A stretch of 64,000 nt of DNA from an uncultured Bacteroidales bacterium (GTDB lineage: Bacteria > Bacteroidota > Bacteroidia > Bacteroidales > P3), in NCBI GenBank assembly GCA_900314725.1, contig OMWJ01000009.1, positions 1 through 64,000 on the forward strand, written 5' to 3'. The notes under the pieces were generated by a model. That model saw only the letters and a program-made list of their open reading frames with translations. It had not been told where the DNA came from and ran no database searches. Shown in pieces: positions 9,867-18,407 of this stretch; position 1 is the stretch's first letter; each line of letters opens with the position of its first letter. A program made the position numbers and the translations under genes.

Positions 9867-11372
9867 TTATATTATGTGAACTTTACCTAAGAATAATAGT
9901 AGTCCATAACCTAAAGTTAAAGTTACAACTCCCATTATTATTCCAGCTTTTACCATATCTTTTTGTTTAACAAGATTAGTAGAGAATGCTAAGGCATTAG
10001 GAGGAGTAGAAATAGGAAGTATCATTGCTGCAGAAGCAGAAATAGCGATGCCTATTAGAACAGTAGGAGTACCACCTATTGCTCCTAATTTATCTCCCAT
10101 ACCAGTACAAACAACAGCAAGGATAGGCATCAATAGTGCAGCTGTTGCTGAATTGGAAATAAAGTTAGATAAAGCGTAACATACTAAACCTGAAATCAAA
10201 AGTATTAATACAGGAGAGAAGTTACCAAAAGGAATACTTGCAACGGCATTGCTTGCAAGGCCAGAACCATTAAGAGCATAACCAAGAGCAAAACCTCCTG
10301 CTACCATCCAGATAACACTCCAGTTGATTTCCTCTAAGTCTCTTCGGTCTATAACTCCTGTGATGGTAAATACAATAAATGGTATTAATGCAACTGTGTA
10401 AGAATTTATTCCAGTGAAAGCATCAAACATCCATAATAAAACAGTGATTATGAAAGTAACAATAACAACGTATGTTTTTCTGGTTTTTTTCATAGTACTT
10501 TCAATGTGTAGCTCAACTGTTTTTTGTGTGAATGGATAAAGTTTTCTTAGAACTATCCAGCCAATAAATAGAAGGACAATAGTCAAAGGTAACATAAATG
10601 CAACCCATTCTCCAAAGCCAAGGTTCATATTTAATCCATCGGGATCGTTAAGATATTTTAATGCGATTGCATTTGGAGGAGTACCAATAGGTGTTGCCAT
10701 ACCTCCAATGTTAGCAGCAATAGGGATAGATAAAGCCATTGATACTCTACCTTTACCCTCTGGAGGAAGTTGTTTAAATACAGGAGTAAGGAATGTAAGC
10801 ATCATAGCTGCTGTTGCTGTGTTAGAAACGAACATTGAGAATAGTCCTGTGATAAGAATAAATCCCAAAAGAACGTTTTCTGACTTTTTACCAAAAGGTT
10901 TTAAAAGCACTTTAGCCATTTGAGAATCTAATCCTGTTTTTGTGGCGGCAATAGCAAGAACGAAACCTCCAATGAACAACATCACAACAGGATCAGCAAA
11001 AGCTCCCATTATGCTTTTATAAGAAAGAACTTGTCCAACAGTTTCTTCATCTACCATAAACTTTACTCCACTATCAGAAGTGAATAAAAGCAAAAGTCCC
11101 ATAATTGCAACAGAAGTACTCCATGCAGGAACAAGTTCAAATATCCACATAAGAGTAGCAAAAGCAAAGATAGCTATAATCCTTTGTTGGATAATGGTAA
11201 GTCCTTCTATTCCATACATACTTGCAGGAGCATTCCACAAGAATAGAGTAACTGCTATTATTATTGCAGCTTCTATAATTCTTTTTAGTCGGCGAGAAAT
11301 ATGAAACTTCTTTTCCTGCCCTAATTTATATATAGCTTCAACTAAATGGAAGCCGGGATAATTTTTATACAT
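9867..11372 (-). CDS. SLC13/DASS-family Na+-coupled dicarboxylate transporter
   Basis: 501 aa, about 12 membrane segments. Both hallmark SNT motifs are present and pseudo-symmetric: SNTATAAMMLTFLTP near residue 190 and SNSATAALLMPI near residue 405, each followed by a TPPNA motif (GTPPNAIA and STPPNALA). These bind Na+ and the carboxylate substrate in DASS transporters. The neighbours aspA (downstream) and an outer-membrane porin (39 bp upstream) suggest C4-dicarboxylates or aspartate as substrate. Start ATG at 11372; the roughly 35 residues before the first membrane segment are polar. Probably co-transcribed with the porin. Confidence 0.9.
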   Translation of the reverse strand: MYKNYPGFHLVEAIYKLGQEKKFHISRRLKRIIEAAIIIAVTLFLWNAPASMYGIEGLTIIQQRIIAIFAFATLMWIFELVPAWSTSVAIMGLLLLFTSDSGVKFMVDEETVGQVLSYKSIMGAFADPVVMLFIGGFVLAIAATKTGLDSQMAKVLLKPFGKKSENVLLGFILITGLFSMFVSNTATAAMMLTFLTPVFKQLPPEGKGRVSMALSIPIAANIGGMATPIGTPPNAIALKYLNDPDGLNMNLGFGEWVAFMLPLTIVLLFIGWIVLRKLYPFTQKTVELHIESTMKKTRKTYVVIVTFIITVLLWMFDAFTGINSYTVALIPFIVFTITGVIDRRDLEEINWSVIWMVAGGFALGYALNGSGLASNAVASIPFGNFSPVLILLISGLVCYALSNFISNSATAALLMPILAVVCTGMGDKLGAIGGTPTVLIGIAISASAAMILPISTPPNALAFSTNLVKQKDMVKAGIIMGVVTLTLGYGLLLFLGKVHII

Positions 11373-11411
11373 ACTATTTTATCTTTTAATATTAATTATT
11401 TTGTTGTTTGT

Positions 11412-12590
11412 TTAATATACGAATTTGTATTGTAAGCGAACCATAAGGATATTATCATTTAAATCCTTTATGTAGTCATTGGCTTTGTTCTTGTAAATAT
11501 CATACAAACAATGCAGACGTATTTGCTCATTGAATTGGTACATAAAGCCAATACCTATATTATTATAGGTAAGGTCAGCAGCGTTTTGAACCTTGTCGTT
11601 TGAAATTTCTGTATTTTGATTTAAGTATTGATATTTTAATACAACGCTAAGAGGAGTGCGAGCGATTTGTTGAGTATATACTAAAAAAGCACCAAAGAAT
11701 TTTCTATCATAAGAAAAAGGATTGGCAATATTATAAGAGTTGTCTTGTTGAGAAGCAAAATTGTTTAGCCTTGTTGGCTGTTTGCCAAAGGAACACTCTC
11801 CTCTCAAAGAGGTTCTTCCCCAAGATGTTTTTGTATTGTATTGGAATTCTGCTCCAATGTATCTTCTTGCATTTCTTTGATTTGTTTTTACTGTTTGAGT
11901 TGTCCAAGCGTTATTTTTTACTACATGCCAAATAGAATCAGCATTATTGGTTCTTCCTTCATAGTATGACAATCCCACACCCCAAGAGGTATTTCCTTCT
12001 TTATAATCATATTTCAGGTGAGATAAAAAGTTAGGAGCAGGGTCTACTACTTTGTTTATGGCATTACCAGACATAGCAGAAAGAGAAAGTTTCAAAGAAT
12101 GACGCTTATCCTTAAAAGGAGCTTTCAAAGTAGCCGTAAATCCAAAGTCATGTTCTTGAGGGAATAGTTTTCTTGCCATAAGAGAACGTTCCATTGTTTC
12201 CATATTTGAAGAGGAGTATTCTATTTCGTGTCCATAACCAACACTCATTAAACCTCCACGGAAAGAAAGCCAATCATAGGGAGTAACATCCCAATAAGCT
12301 AAAAGAGGAAGAAATCCTGCTTCTCTTATATTTGCTTCAAAAACTCCTTTGCCTTTTCCTTTAGTAAATTCAAAGTGCAAAAGACCTCTTCTTACTCCAG
12401 CACGAGTATAGAAATCTTTTCCATCTCTGTCTGGATTGTAAGCGGATCCTGTGAAAGTTGTACCATCTATTCCCGCAAATTCTACCTGACTTTGTATGTA
12501 TCCGATAAATTTAAAGTCGTCTTTTTGTTGTGAATATGCAAAAAATGTCGCAATCACACTAAGTATAAATAAACTAACACCTTTCCTCAT
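11412..12590 (-). CDS. Outer-membrane beta-barrel porin
   Basis: 392 aa with a signal peptide ending near SYSQQKDD (about residue 21). The body has alternating hydrophobic/polar strands, many aromatic residues, and ends in RLQYKFVY, a typical C-terminal barrel strand with a terminal aromatic. General layout resembles phosphate-selective-porin-like proteins of Bacteroidota. It is first in an apparent operon with the DASS transporter, with aspA after it, so a role in dicarboxylate or aspartate passage is plausible but inferred. A minus-strand -7 box TACCTTTG lies at 12648-12641. Confidence 0.75.
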   Translation of the reverse strand: MRKGVSLFILSVIATFFAYSQQKDDFKFIGYIQSQVEFAGIDGTTFTGSAYNPDRDGKDFYTRAGVRRGLLHFEFTKGKGKGVFEANIREAGFLPLLAYWDVTPYDWLSFRGGLMSVGYGHEIEYSSSNMETMERSLMARKLFPQEHDFGFTATLKAPFKDKRHSLKLSLSAMSGNAINKVVDPAPNFLSHLKYDYKEGNTSWGVGLSYYEGRTNNADSIWHVVKNNAWTTQTVKTNQRNARRYIGAEFQYNTKTSWGRTSLRGECSFGKQPTRLNNFASQQDNSYNIANPFSYDRKFFGAFLVYTQQIARTPLSVVLKYQYLNQNTEISNDKVQNAADLTYNNIGIGFMYQFNEQIRLHCLYDIYKNKANDYIKDLNDNILMVRLQYKFVY

Positions 12591-12640
12591 TTCTTGTCTA
12601 TACTTTTTTACGAGTTTTTATATAATTCTTTAAAAATTTG

Positions 12641-12672
12641 CAAAGGTACATATTTTTTCAATAATGAAACAA
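12641..12672 (-). promoter_or_regulatory. Promoter of porin-DASS transporter genes
   Basis: Minus-strand TACCTTTG at 12648-12641, 51 nt before the porin ATG, with an imperfect CTTG about 21 nt further upstream. Confidence 0.5.
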
Positions 12673-12703
12673 GTTTCTAATGAATAAAAGTTTTTGTCTA
12701 ATA

Positions 12704-13471
12704 CTAATAACATTCTGTTTCTATTCCTAACGCTCTCACTTTATCGGCAAATTGTTCCATTTCTTGCTTATCTAAGCGTATGAGGTCAGGGTCAGGTGTT
12801 GCTCTGTCTATAACATATAGCATAACGAGGCGAGGCTTTATTTCCTTTACAATACTTAGCCAAGCGTTGAATTCTTGCGGAGTAGTATTATTTATTTCCT
12901 CTGCTTTATTTTTACTTCTCAAAAGAATTGTTTGAATGATAGCTTTGTTCCCAAATTCTTTCAAATAGCCTACAATATCAGAGAATTTTGCAGATACAGG
13001 TTTATTAATTCTTTTGTAAGTTTCTTCTGTTCCTGCATCTAATTTAAGAATAGGGTTATCTATAAGGTGCAACGCCTTTCTAACATCTTCTCTATATAAA
13101 TTAGTAGAATTAGTTAAGATGGTTACTTTAGCTTGAGGTAAATATTTATCTCTAAGTTCTATAACATCTTGTACTATAGCCAAAATATCAGGATGAAGAG
13201 TAGGCTCTCCATTACCAGAAAAAGTGATGCTATCAACTTTTTTTCTTTCCTGCTGGCTATGGTTTTCACACCAATAGAGCAAAGACTCTTTTATTTTTTC
13301 TTTATCGTTAAACCCAATATGAGTACGTGTGTCTATTTCGTTCCAGCCACACTCACAATAAACACAATTAAAAGAGCAATATTTCTTTTGTGTTGGTAAA
13401 ACATTTACGCCCAAGGAAGTCCCTAGACGTCTTGAATGAATAGGACCTACAATTATATTCTCAAATAACAT
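12704..13471 (-). CDS. Radical SAM protein (COG0731-like)
   Basis: 255 aa. CSFNCVYC at residues 32-39 supplies the CxxxCxxC ligands of a [4Fe-4S] cluster; FSGNGEPTLHPD near residue 84 is the SAM-contacting GGE-like motif with the GEPT form, and TILTNST near residue 118 follows. The GPxxSRRLGxSLGVN N-terminus is characteristic of short radical SAM proteins related to wybutosine-type enzymes, of unknown substrate. Divergent from the M16 peptidase gene, with closely spaced -7 boxes for both genes between them. Confidence 0.85.
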   Translation of the reverse strand: MLFENIIVGPIHSRRLGTSLGVNVLPTQKKYCSFNCVYCECGWNEIDTRTHIGFNDKEKIKESLLYWCENHSQQERKKVDSITFSGNGEPTLHPDILAIVQDVIELRDKYLPQAKVTILTNSTNLYREDVRKALHLIDNPILKLDAGTEETYKRINKPVSAKFSDIVGYLKEFGNKAIIQTILLRSKNKAEEINNTTPQEFNAWLSIVKEIKPRLVMLYVIDRATPDPDLIRLDKQEMEQFADKVRALGIETECY

Positions 13472-13506
13472 GATTCTTTTATTTTAATGTGCTAAAAATA
13501 AGGTTG

Positions 13507-13514
13507 CAAAATTA
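13507..13514 (-). promoter_or_regulatory. -7 box for radical SAM gene
   Basis: Minus-strand TAATTTTG at 13514-13507, 36 nt before the start codon. The -33 region has no clean TTTG. Confidence 0.5.
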
Positions 13515-13522
13515 CAACTATT

Positions 13523-13556
13523 TTTGAATTAAACTAAAAAAGAAATGTTATTTTTG
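13523..13556 (+). promoter_or_regulatory. Promoter of M16 peptidase gene
   Basis: TTTG at 13523-13526 and TATTTTTG at 13549-13556, spacer 22 nt, ending 23 nt before the ATG at 13580. Confidence 0.6.
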
Positions 13557-13579
13557 CAAATCAAAAAATGTAGAAGGAA

Positions 13580-14818
13580 ATGATAAAATACAAAGATTAT
13601 ACACTTGATAATGGATTAAGGCTTGTAGTAAATGAAGATAAGACTACTGAACTTGTAGCCGTGAATATGTTATATAAAGTTGGGGCAAAGAATGAAGAAG
13701 AAGAACATACAGGTTTTGCACATTTGATGGAGCATTTGATGTTTTCAGGGAGTGAGAATTATAAAAACTTTGATATGCTAATAAACTCTATGGGAGGAGA
13801 AAGCAATGCTTTTACTAATAATGATATAACAAATTTTTATGTAAGCATTCCTTATATTTACTTGGAAACAATCTTGAAAATAGAAGCAGATAGAATGCAG
13901 AATCTTATCATAGATGAAGAACATTTAAGTGTACAAAAGAGAGTAGTTACAGAAGAGTTTAAGCAAAGATACTTGAATCAGCCTTATGGAGACTTGTATA
14001 AAGAAATGAGAGAATTATCCTTCATGGTGCATCCTTATAAGTGGCAAACTATAGGCAAGGACATTTCTCATATAGAATCGGCTACTCTTTCTATTGTAAA
14101 AGATTTTTATAATGAATATTACCAGCCTAATAATGCAATACTAAGTATTTCTGGTAATGTAGAGAGTGAAAACGTTTTCACTTTGGTTAAAGGTATATTT
14201 AACTTCCCTTCAACTAATCAAAAAACAATTCGTTACCAACAAGAACCCGAACAAAAAGAAAATAGAGAAAAAACTGTTTATAGGAATGTGCCTTCAAATA
14301 TGATAATGATAACTTTTCCTATGAGTAGCAGAAGAGAAAAAGAGTTTTATTGTTTTGACTTACTTAGTGACTTACTTTCTAATGGAACAAGCAGTAGAAT
14401 GTATAACGACCTCGTGCAAGAAAAGAAAGTTTTTACCGCTATTGACGCCGTTGTCAGTGCTGATGACGATAAGGGATTGTTTATAGTCTTGGGAAAATAT
14501 GCAGACAAAACTCCTGTTAAAAGGGGAGAAGAATTAATTTGGCAAAGTTTGAAAAATATTTTTGATGAGGAGATAACAGACAAGGAGTTTCAAAAGGTCA
14601 AAAACAAAAACCTTGTCAATACAGAATTTAATAATATCAAAATATTAGACAAGGCAATGAATTTGGCATATTATGAACACTTAGATATGTTGGATAATAT
14701 AAATAAGGATAGGGATATATATTCTTCCATTAAAAAAGAAGAAGTTATCAGCCTTGCAAAGCAGACCTTTTTTGTAAATAAGCATAATACGTTATATTAT
14801 TTGAAAGAAGAAAAATAA
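13580..14818 (+). CDS. M16-family (pitrilysin/processing-peptidase-like) zinc peptidase
   Basis: 412 aa. The inverted zinc motif HLMEH (48-52, HxxEH) is present and the third ligand lies in the EEF segment near residue 125, as expected about 75 residues downstream. C-terminal half is a second, non-catalytic M16-like lobe. Single-domain size fits the roughly 410-aa bacterial processing-peptidase-like proteins. No signal peptide is visible, so a cytoplasmic location is suggested. A weak AGAAGGA lies just before the ATG. Confidence 0.9.
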   Translation: MIKYKDYTLDNGLRLVVNEDKTTELVAVNMLYKVGAKNEEEEHTGFAHLMEHLMFSGSENYKNFDMLINSMGGESNAFTNNDITNFYVSIPYIYLETILKIEADRMQNLIIDEEHLSVQKRVVTEEFKQRYLNQPYGDLYKEMRELSFMVHPYKWQTIGKDISHIESATLSIVKDFYNEYYQPNNAILSISGNVESENVFTLVKGIFNFPSTNQKTIRYQQEPEQKENREKTVYRNVPSNMIMITFPMSSRREKEFYCFDLLSDLLSNGTSSRMYNDLVQEKKVFTAIDAVVSADDDKGLFIVLGKYADKTPVKRGEELIWQSLKNIFDEEITDKEFQKVKNKNLVNTEFNNIKILDKAMNLAYYEHLDMLDNINKDRDIYSSIKKEEVISLAKQTFFVNKHNTLYYLKEEK

Positions 14819-14866
14819 AAAGTCTTCTTTTTCGTTTATGTACAACACTTTTAAAAAGAATTTAAA

Positions 14867-16372
14867 ATGAATGCGAAAATAGAATTAAATCAAAATCCTA
14901 TAGTGGCATATTTGCAGAAAAGCCCTAAGGAATTTACAAAAGCGGATATAATAAAGTATATCTGCGACAACGATATAAAGATGGTTAATTTCCGTTATAC
15001 AGCAGGAGATGGACGTTTGAAGACGTTGAACTTTGTTATAACCAATTTAGAATATCTTGAACAGATTCTATCTATGGGAGAAAGAGTTGATGGGTCTTCT
15101 TTATTTGCTTTTATGAAAGCAAGTTCTTCTGATCTTTATGTGTTACCAAGGTTCTCTACGGCGTTTTTAGACCCTTTTAATGAGATTCCTACTATCTGTT
15201 TCCTTTGTTATTATTTTGATAAGGAAGGAAACTTGTTAGAATCTTCACCCGAATATATTTTGAAGAAAGCATCTGAGAAATTTACTGAAGTTACAGGTGG
15301 AATGGAGTTTGAGGCTATGGGAGAATTGGAATATTATGTTGTCGGTAGCAAAGAAGAAAAATATGAATGTGAGCCGCAAAGAGGTTATCATGAGAGTTCG
15401 CCATTCTCAAAGTACGAAACTTTCCGTTCTCAAGCTATGTATTATATGGCACAATGCGGATGCATAATCAAATACGGACATAGTGAGGTCGGAAATTTTG
15501 TTATGGATGGTAAAAACTATGAACAAAACGAAATAGAGTTTCTTCCTGTTGATGTACAAGATGCTGCCGATCAATTAATGATAGGGAAATGGGTTTTAAG
15601 AACCCTTGCTCAGATGTATGATCTTGATCTTACTTTTGCTCCAAAGATAATCACAGGAGAAGCAGGAAGTGGAATGCATATACATACAAGAGTTAAGAAA
15701 AATGGAGAAAATATGTATGTAAGTAATGGAGAACTTTCCGATGTTGCAAAAAAAGTTATCGCAGGCATAGTTACTCTTGCTCCTTCTTTAACAGCCTTTG
15801 CCAATGCAAACCCTACTTCTTATTTCCGTTTAGTTCCTCATCAAGAAGCTCCTACAACAATATGTTGGGGAGATAGAAATCGTTCTGCAATGGTTAGAGT
15901 TCCTCTTGGTTGGACTACAAAAAACAATATGTGTAATCTTGCAAACCCTCAGAGCAAAGAGCCTTTACCAAAGATGATGAATAAACAAACGGTTGAATTT
16001 CGTTGTCCTGATGGTTCTGCAAACGTATATCTTTTATTAGCAGGTTTGGTTGTGGCTGCAAGAAAGGGTTTTGAAATGAAAGAATGGAAGCAAGTAGCTG
16101 AAAAAACTTACATAACAAGCAATATTCACGACAAAGAGAATGCGGGAAAGAGAGCTTCTTTAAAAGAATTGCCTACTTGTTGTGTTGAAAGTGCAGACTT
16201 GTTGCAGCAACAGAGGGAAGAATATGAAAAATATGGGGTCTTCTCACAGACTCTTATAGATGGAGTAATAGAAGAGTTGAATTCCTATAAAGATGGAAAT
16301 CTAAGAGAAGAGTGTAAAAACAATCCTGAATTATTAAAAGAGACAGTTAAAAAATATTTTTACTGTGGTTAG
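14867..16372 (+). CDS. glnA: Glutamine synthetase (type I-like)
   Basis: 501 aa; ATP-dependent amidation of glutamate with ammonia. Landmarks: beta-grasp N-terminal part (about 30-120), GELEYYV metal-binding Glu near residue 150, AGSGMHIH near residue 265, the NPTSYFRLVP substrate segment near residue 310, and EFRCPDGSANVYL near residue 378. No Tyr of the classic adenylylation loop (NLYDLP-type) is obvious, so GlnE-type control seems unlikely. Monocistronic: a short AAGAAGA/TCTTCTT hairpin precedes it and a strong terminator follows. Confidence 0.92.
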   Translation: MNAKIELNQNPIVAYLQKSPKEFTKADIIKYICDNDIKMVNFRYTAGDGRLKTLNFVITNLEYLEQILSMGERVDGSSLFAFMKASSSDLYVLPRFSTAFLDPFNEIPTICFLCYYFDKEGNLLESSPEYILKKASEKFTEVTGGMEFEAMGELEYYVVGSKEEKYECEPQRGYHESSPFSKYETFRSQAMYYMAQCGCIIKYGHSEVGNFVMDGKNYEQNEIEFLPVDVQDAADQLMIGKWVLRTLAQMYDLDLTFAPKIITGEAGSGMHIHTRVKKNGENMYVSNGELSDVAKKVIAGIVTLAPSLTAFANANPTSYFRLVPHQEAPTTICWGDRNRSAMVRVPLGWTTKNNMCNLANPQSKEPLPKMMNKQTVEFRCPDGSANVYLLLAGLVVAARKGFEMKEWKQVAEKTYITSNIHDKENAGKRASLKELPTCCVESADLLQQQREEYEKYGVFSQTLIDGVIEELNSYKDGNLREECKNNPELLKETVKKYFYCG

Positions 16373-16396
16373 AATACGATTTCTAAAACATTGTTT

Positions 16397-16437
16397 TAAA
16401 AACGGCATTTTCTTTTTGGAGAGATGCCGTTTTTTTA
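16397..16437 (+). terminator. Rho-independent terminator of glnA
   Basis: AAAACGGCAT / ATGCCGTTTT stem with a T7 tail at 16430-16436, 25 nt after the glnA stop. Confidence 0.9.
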
Positions 16438-16470
16438 AATAAAAACAATAATGGAAGATTTTTTCTCCTT

Positions 16471-16504
16471 TTTGTAGGTTATTAAAAAATTTTTATTACT
16501 TTTG
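16471..16504 (+). promoter_or_regulatory. Promoter of DUF4234-like gene with long leader
   Basis: TTTG at 16471-16474 and TACTTTTG at 16497-16504, spacer 22 nt. The ATG at 16667 is about 155 nt downstream, so a leader of that length is predicted. The leader has some pairing potential (e.g. AATAGG near 16524 with CCTATT near 16537) but no recognised riboswitch. Confidence 0.65.
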
Positions 16505-16666
16505 CAAGTGTTGGTTGTAGGTTAATAGGTTCTGCCTATTCTAACGCTTGAAAAATATTTAATAGAGCCTGACTGCGATTTGTGTTTTTGTTATTTTGAA
16601 CAAACCCGGCTATCTTTGTTTTTTGAATAATGGAAACTTAAATTGTGGATAATAAACAAAAAAAGT

Positions 16667-17095
16667 ATGGAAGAAAATGTACAAAACACTGCACCTGTAA
16701 TAAAGTTACCTACAAACAGAGCTTTATGGAAGTATATAGTATTCACTCCTATCACTTTAGGAATCTATCCTATTGTTGTTTATTCCAAGATTTCAACAGA
16801 GATAAACAAGATAGCTTCAAAACATGATGGCAAAAGCACGATGCACTATTGCTTGATTTTCTTTATCTTTTCTTGGCTTACTTTAGGAATAGTTCCTTTG
16901 ATTTGGTGGAATAATATTTCCGGAAGAATAGGACGAGAGTTGTCTCTTAGAAATTTGCCTTATTCTTTCAGTGAAGGAACATTCTGGGGCTGGAGTTTCT
17001 TTGGTTCTCTGATTATTGTAGGACCGTTTATCTATATTCACAAACTATTCAAAGCAATGAATATGCTTTGTGAAGATTATAATCAAAAAGGATAA
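16667..17095 (+). CDS. DUF4234-like small membrane protein
   Basis: About 142 aa from the ATG at 16667; the frame opens eight codons earlier on TTG. The NRALWKYIVFTPITLGIYPIV opening and three to four hydrophobic segments, with an internal near-repeat (FTPITLGIYPI and FSWLTLGIVPL), match DUF4234-type inner-membrane proteins of unknown function. Transcribed alone, with its own promoter and terminator. Confidence 0.75.
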   Translation: MEENVQNTAPVIKLPTNRALWKYIVFTPITLGIYPIVVYSKISTEINKIASKHDGKSTMHYCLIFFIFSWLTLGIVPLIWWNNISGRIGRELSLRNLPYSFSEGTFWGWSFFGSLIIVGPFIYIHKLFKAMNMLCEDYNQKG

Positions 17096-17166
17096 TCCAG
17101 ATAGAATATTACGATTTATAGGACAAAGAATATTGGATAGAAAGTAAAAGGGCAATATTCTTGTTG

Positions 17167-17210
17167 AAAAACAGACAGCAGTTGTTTCTTTATGACCGCT
17201 GTCTGTTTTT
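17167..17210 (+). terminator. Strong terminator after the DUF4234-like gene
   Basis: 13-bp perfect stem AAAAACAGACAGC / GCTGTCTGTTTTT (17167-17179 with 17198-17210) around an 18-nt loop. The symmetrical A and T runs make it potentially bidirectional. Confidence 0.9.
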
Positions 17211-17336
17211 GTTTCTTTGTGACCATTAAGTACCCAAAAACTAAAATAGAAAGTAGAAGCTCAGCGATGAATAATAAATCAGTATAAAGACAAATTTATC
17301 TACTTAAAGGCAAAATAATAAAATTACTCTTTTAGT

Positions 17337-18347
17337 CTATCTATTGTTTTTCTTTAGTTTTGCTTGACGTACAAGTTCTTTAAAGAATAGTAGTGCTTGA
17401 TTGTAGTTCATAAACTTAGAAGCATTGTCTTTTTTATCAAGGTACTTTACCATAGCAGCTTCTGGGTGAAACTGTAATCCTATACAGAAAGTTTTGTCAG
17501 GACGTTCCACTGCTTCAATGATGTTTATTCCATTTGTGTTAGTTTGTCCTGAGACTATGAGAGGTGTGTTCTCTACACTGCCAACACATTGGTGATGCCA
17601 AGAGGGAGCTCCTTCAATACTATCAGCAGAAACAATAGAGTAGAGTAAAGACTTCTTTTTAGTTAGATTTACTTTGTGCGGAGCGTAGTCACGATATTGT
17701 CCGGGTTGAGTTTGATTGCGGTGTGTATAATCGTACTTTACTGCCTTTTCAGAAAAGAAAGTAGGTATATCTTGTATGATAGTAGCACCAGAAACTACTG
17801 AAAGCATCTGCATGCCACGACACATACCCATCATAGGTATATCTTTCTCAAGACAATATGCAAGAGTTAAATAATCAGAGACATCACGTGTAGCATTGTA
17901 ATCTTTTTCTTCTTCTATTCCATGCCAGGGTTCAGGACTGCGAAGTAAGGTTGGAGAAATATCTTCTCCACCTGTGAATACAACAGCATAAACTTTACTT
18001 ACTACGTCTGCAGCATTGGATTTATTGCTTGCAAGATTTTTTACTTCATTAGCATATTCCAATTTCAATATTCCTTGTTTATCAGTATAGTTTTCTGCAA
18101 GACTATTGTTTTTTAAAGTGTAGTTATTAGGATATACCTGTGCAAGCAAGACAGGTGTTCCTCCTGCCTCTTTTATTGCACGAACGACATTGGTATAAAA
18201 CTCAGAATCAGTGTCAGCACGCCATGCTATGCCGATTCGTATTTCTTCGTTAGTTAAGTTGTCTTTGTTTTTATTACAACTTGAGAGCGTGATTACGCTG
18301 AAAATTATAAGGATGACAATCAGTATCCGTGTATTAGTCTTTTTCAT
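17337..18347 (-). CDS. Exported lipoprotein with class I glutamine-amidotransferase-like (peptidase C26/PuuD-like) domain
   Basis: 336 aa. N-terminus is a lipoprotein signal (ITLSSC, lipobox Cys near residue 24). The domain carries FTGGEDISP near residue 125, the nucleophile elbow GMCRGMQML near residue 175, and FHPEA near residue 290, i.e. a Cys-His-Glu triad as in gamma-glutamyl hydrolases (C26). PuuD-type enzymes are normally cytoplasmic; a lipidated, presumably periplasmic version suggests hydrolysis of gamma-glutamyl compounds outside the cytoplasm. An extended N-terminal region (about 70-110) lies between the first strand and the GGEDISP motif. Stands between the DUF4234 terminator and the M6 protease gene. 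Confidence 0.85.
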   Translation of the reverse strand: MKKTNTRILIVILIIFSVITLSSCNKNKDNLTNEEIRIGIAWRADTDSEFYTNVVRAIKEAGGTPVLLAQVYPNNYTLKNNSLAENYTDKQGILKLEYANEVKNLASNKSNAADVVSKVYAVVFTGGEDISPTLLRSPEPWHGIEEEKDYNATRDVSDYLTLAYCLEKDIPMMGMCRGMQMLSVVSGATIIQDIPTFFSEKAVKYDYTHRNQTQPGQYRDYAPHKVNLTKKKSLLYSIVSADSIEGAPSWHHQCVGSVENTPLIVSGQTNTNGINIIEAVERPDKTFCIGLQFHPEAAMVKYLDKKDNASKFMNYNQALLFFKELVRQAKLKKNNR

Positions 18348-18407
18348 TTCACTTTGGTATTTTTTTGAATATGTTCTTTAATTATGAAAAGGGATTAATC
18401 AAAAATC

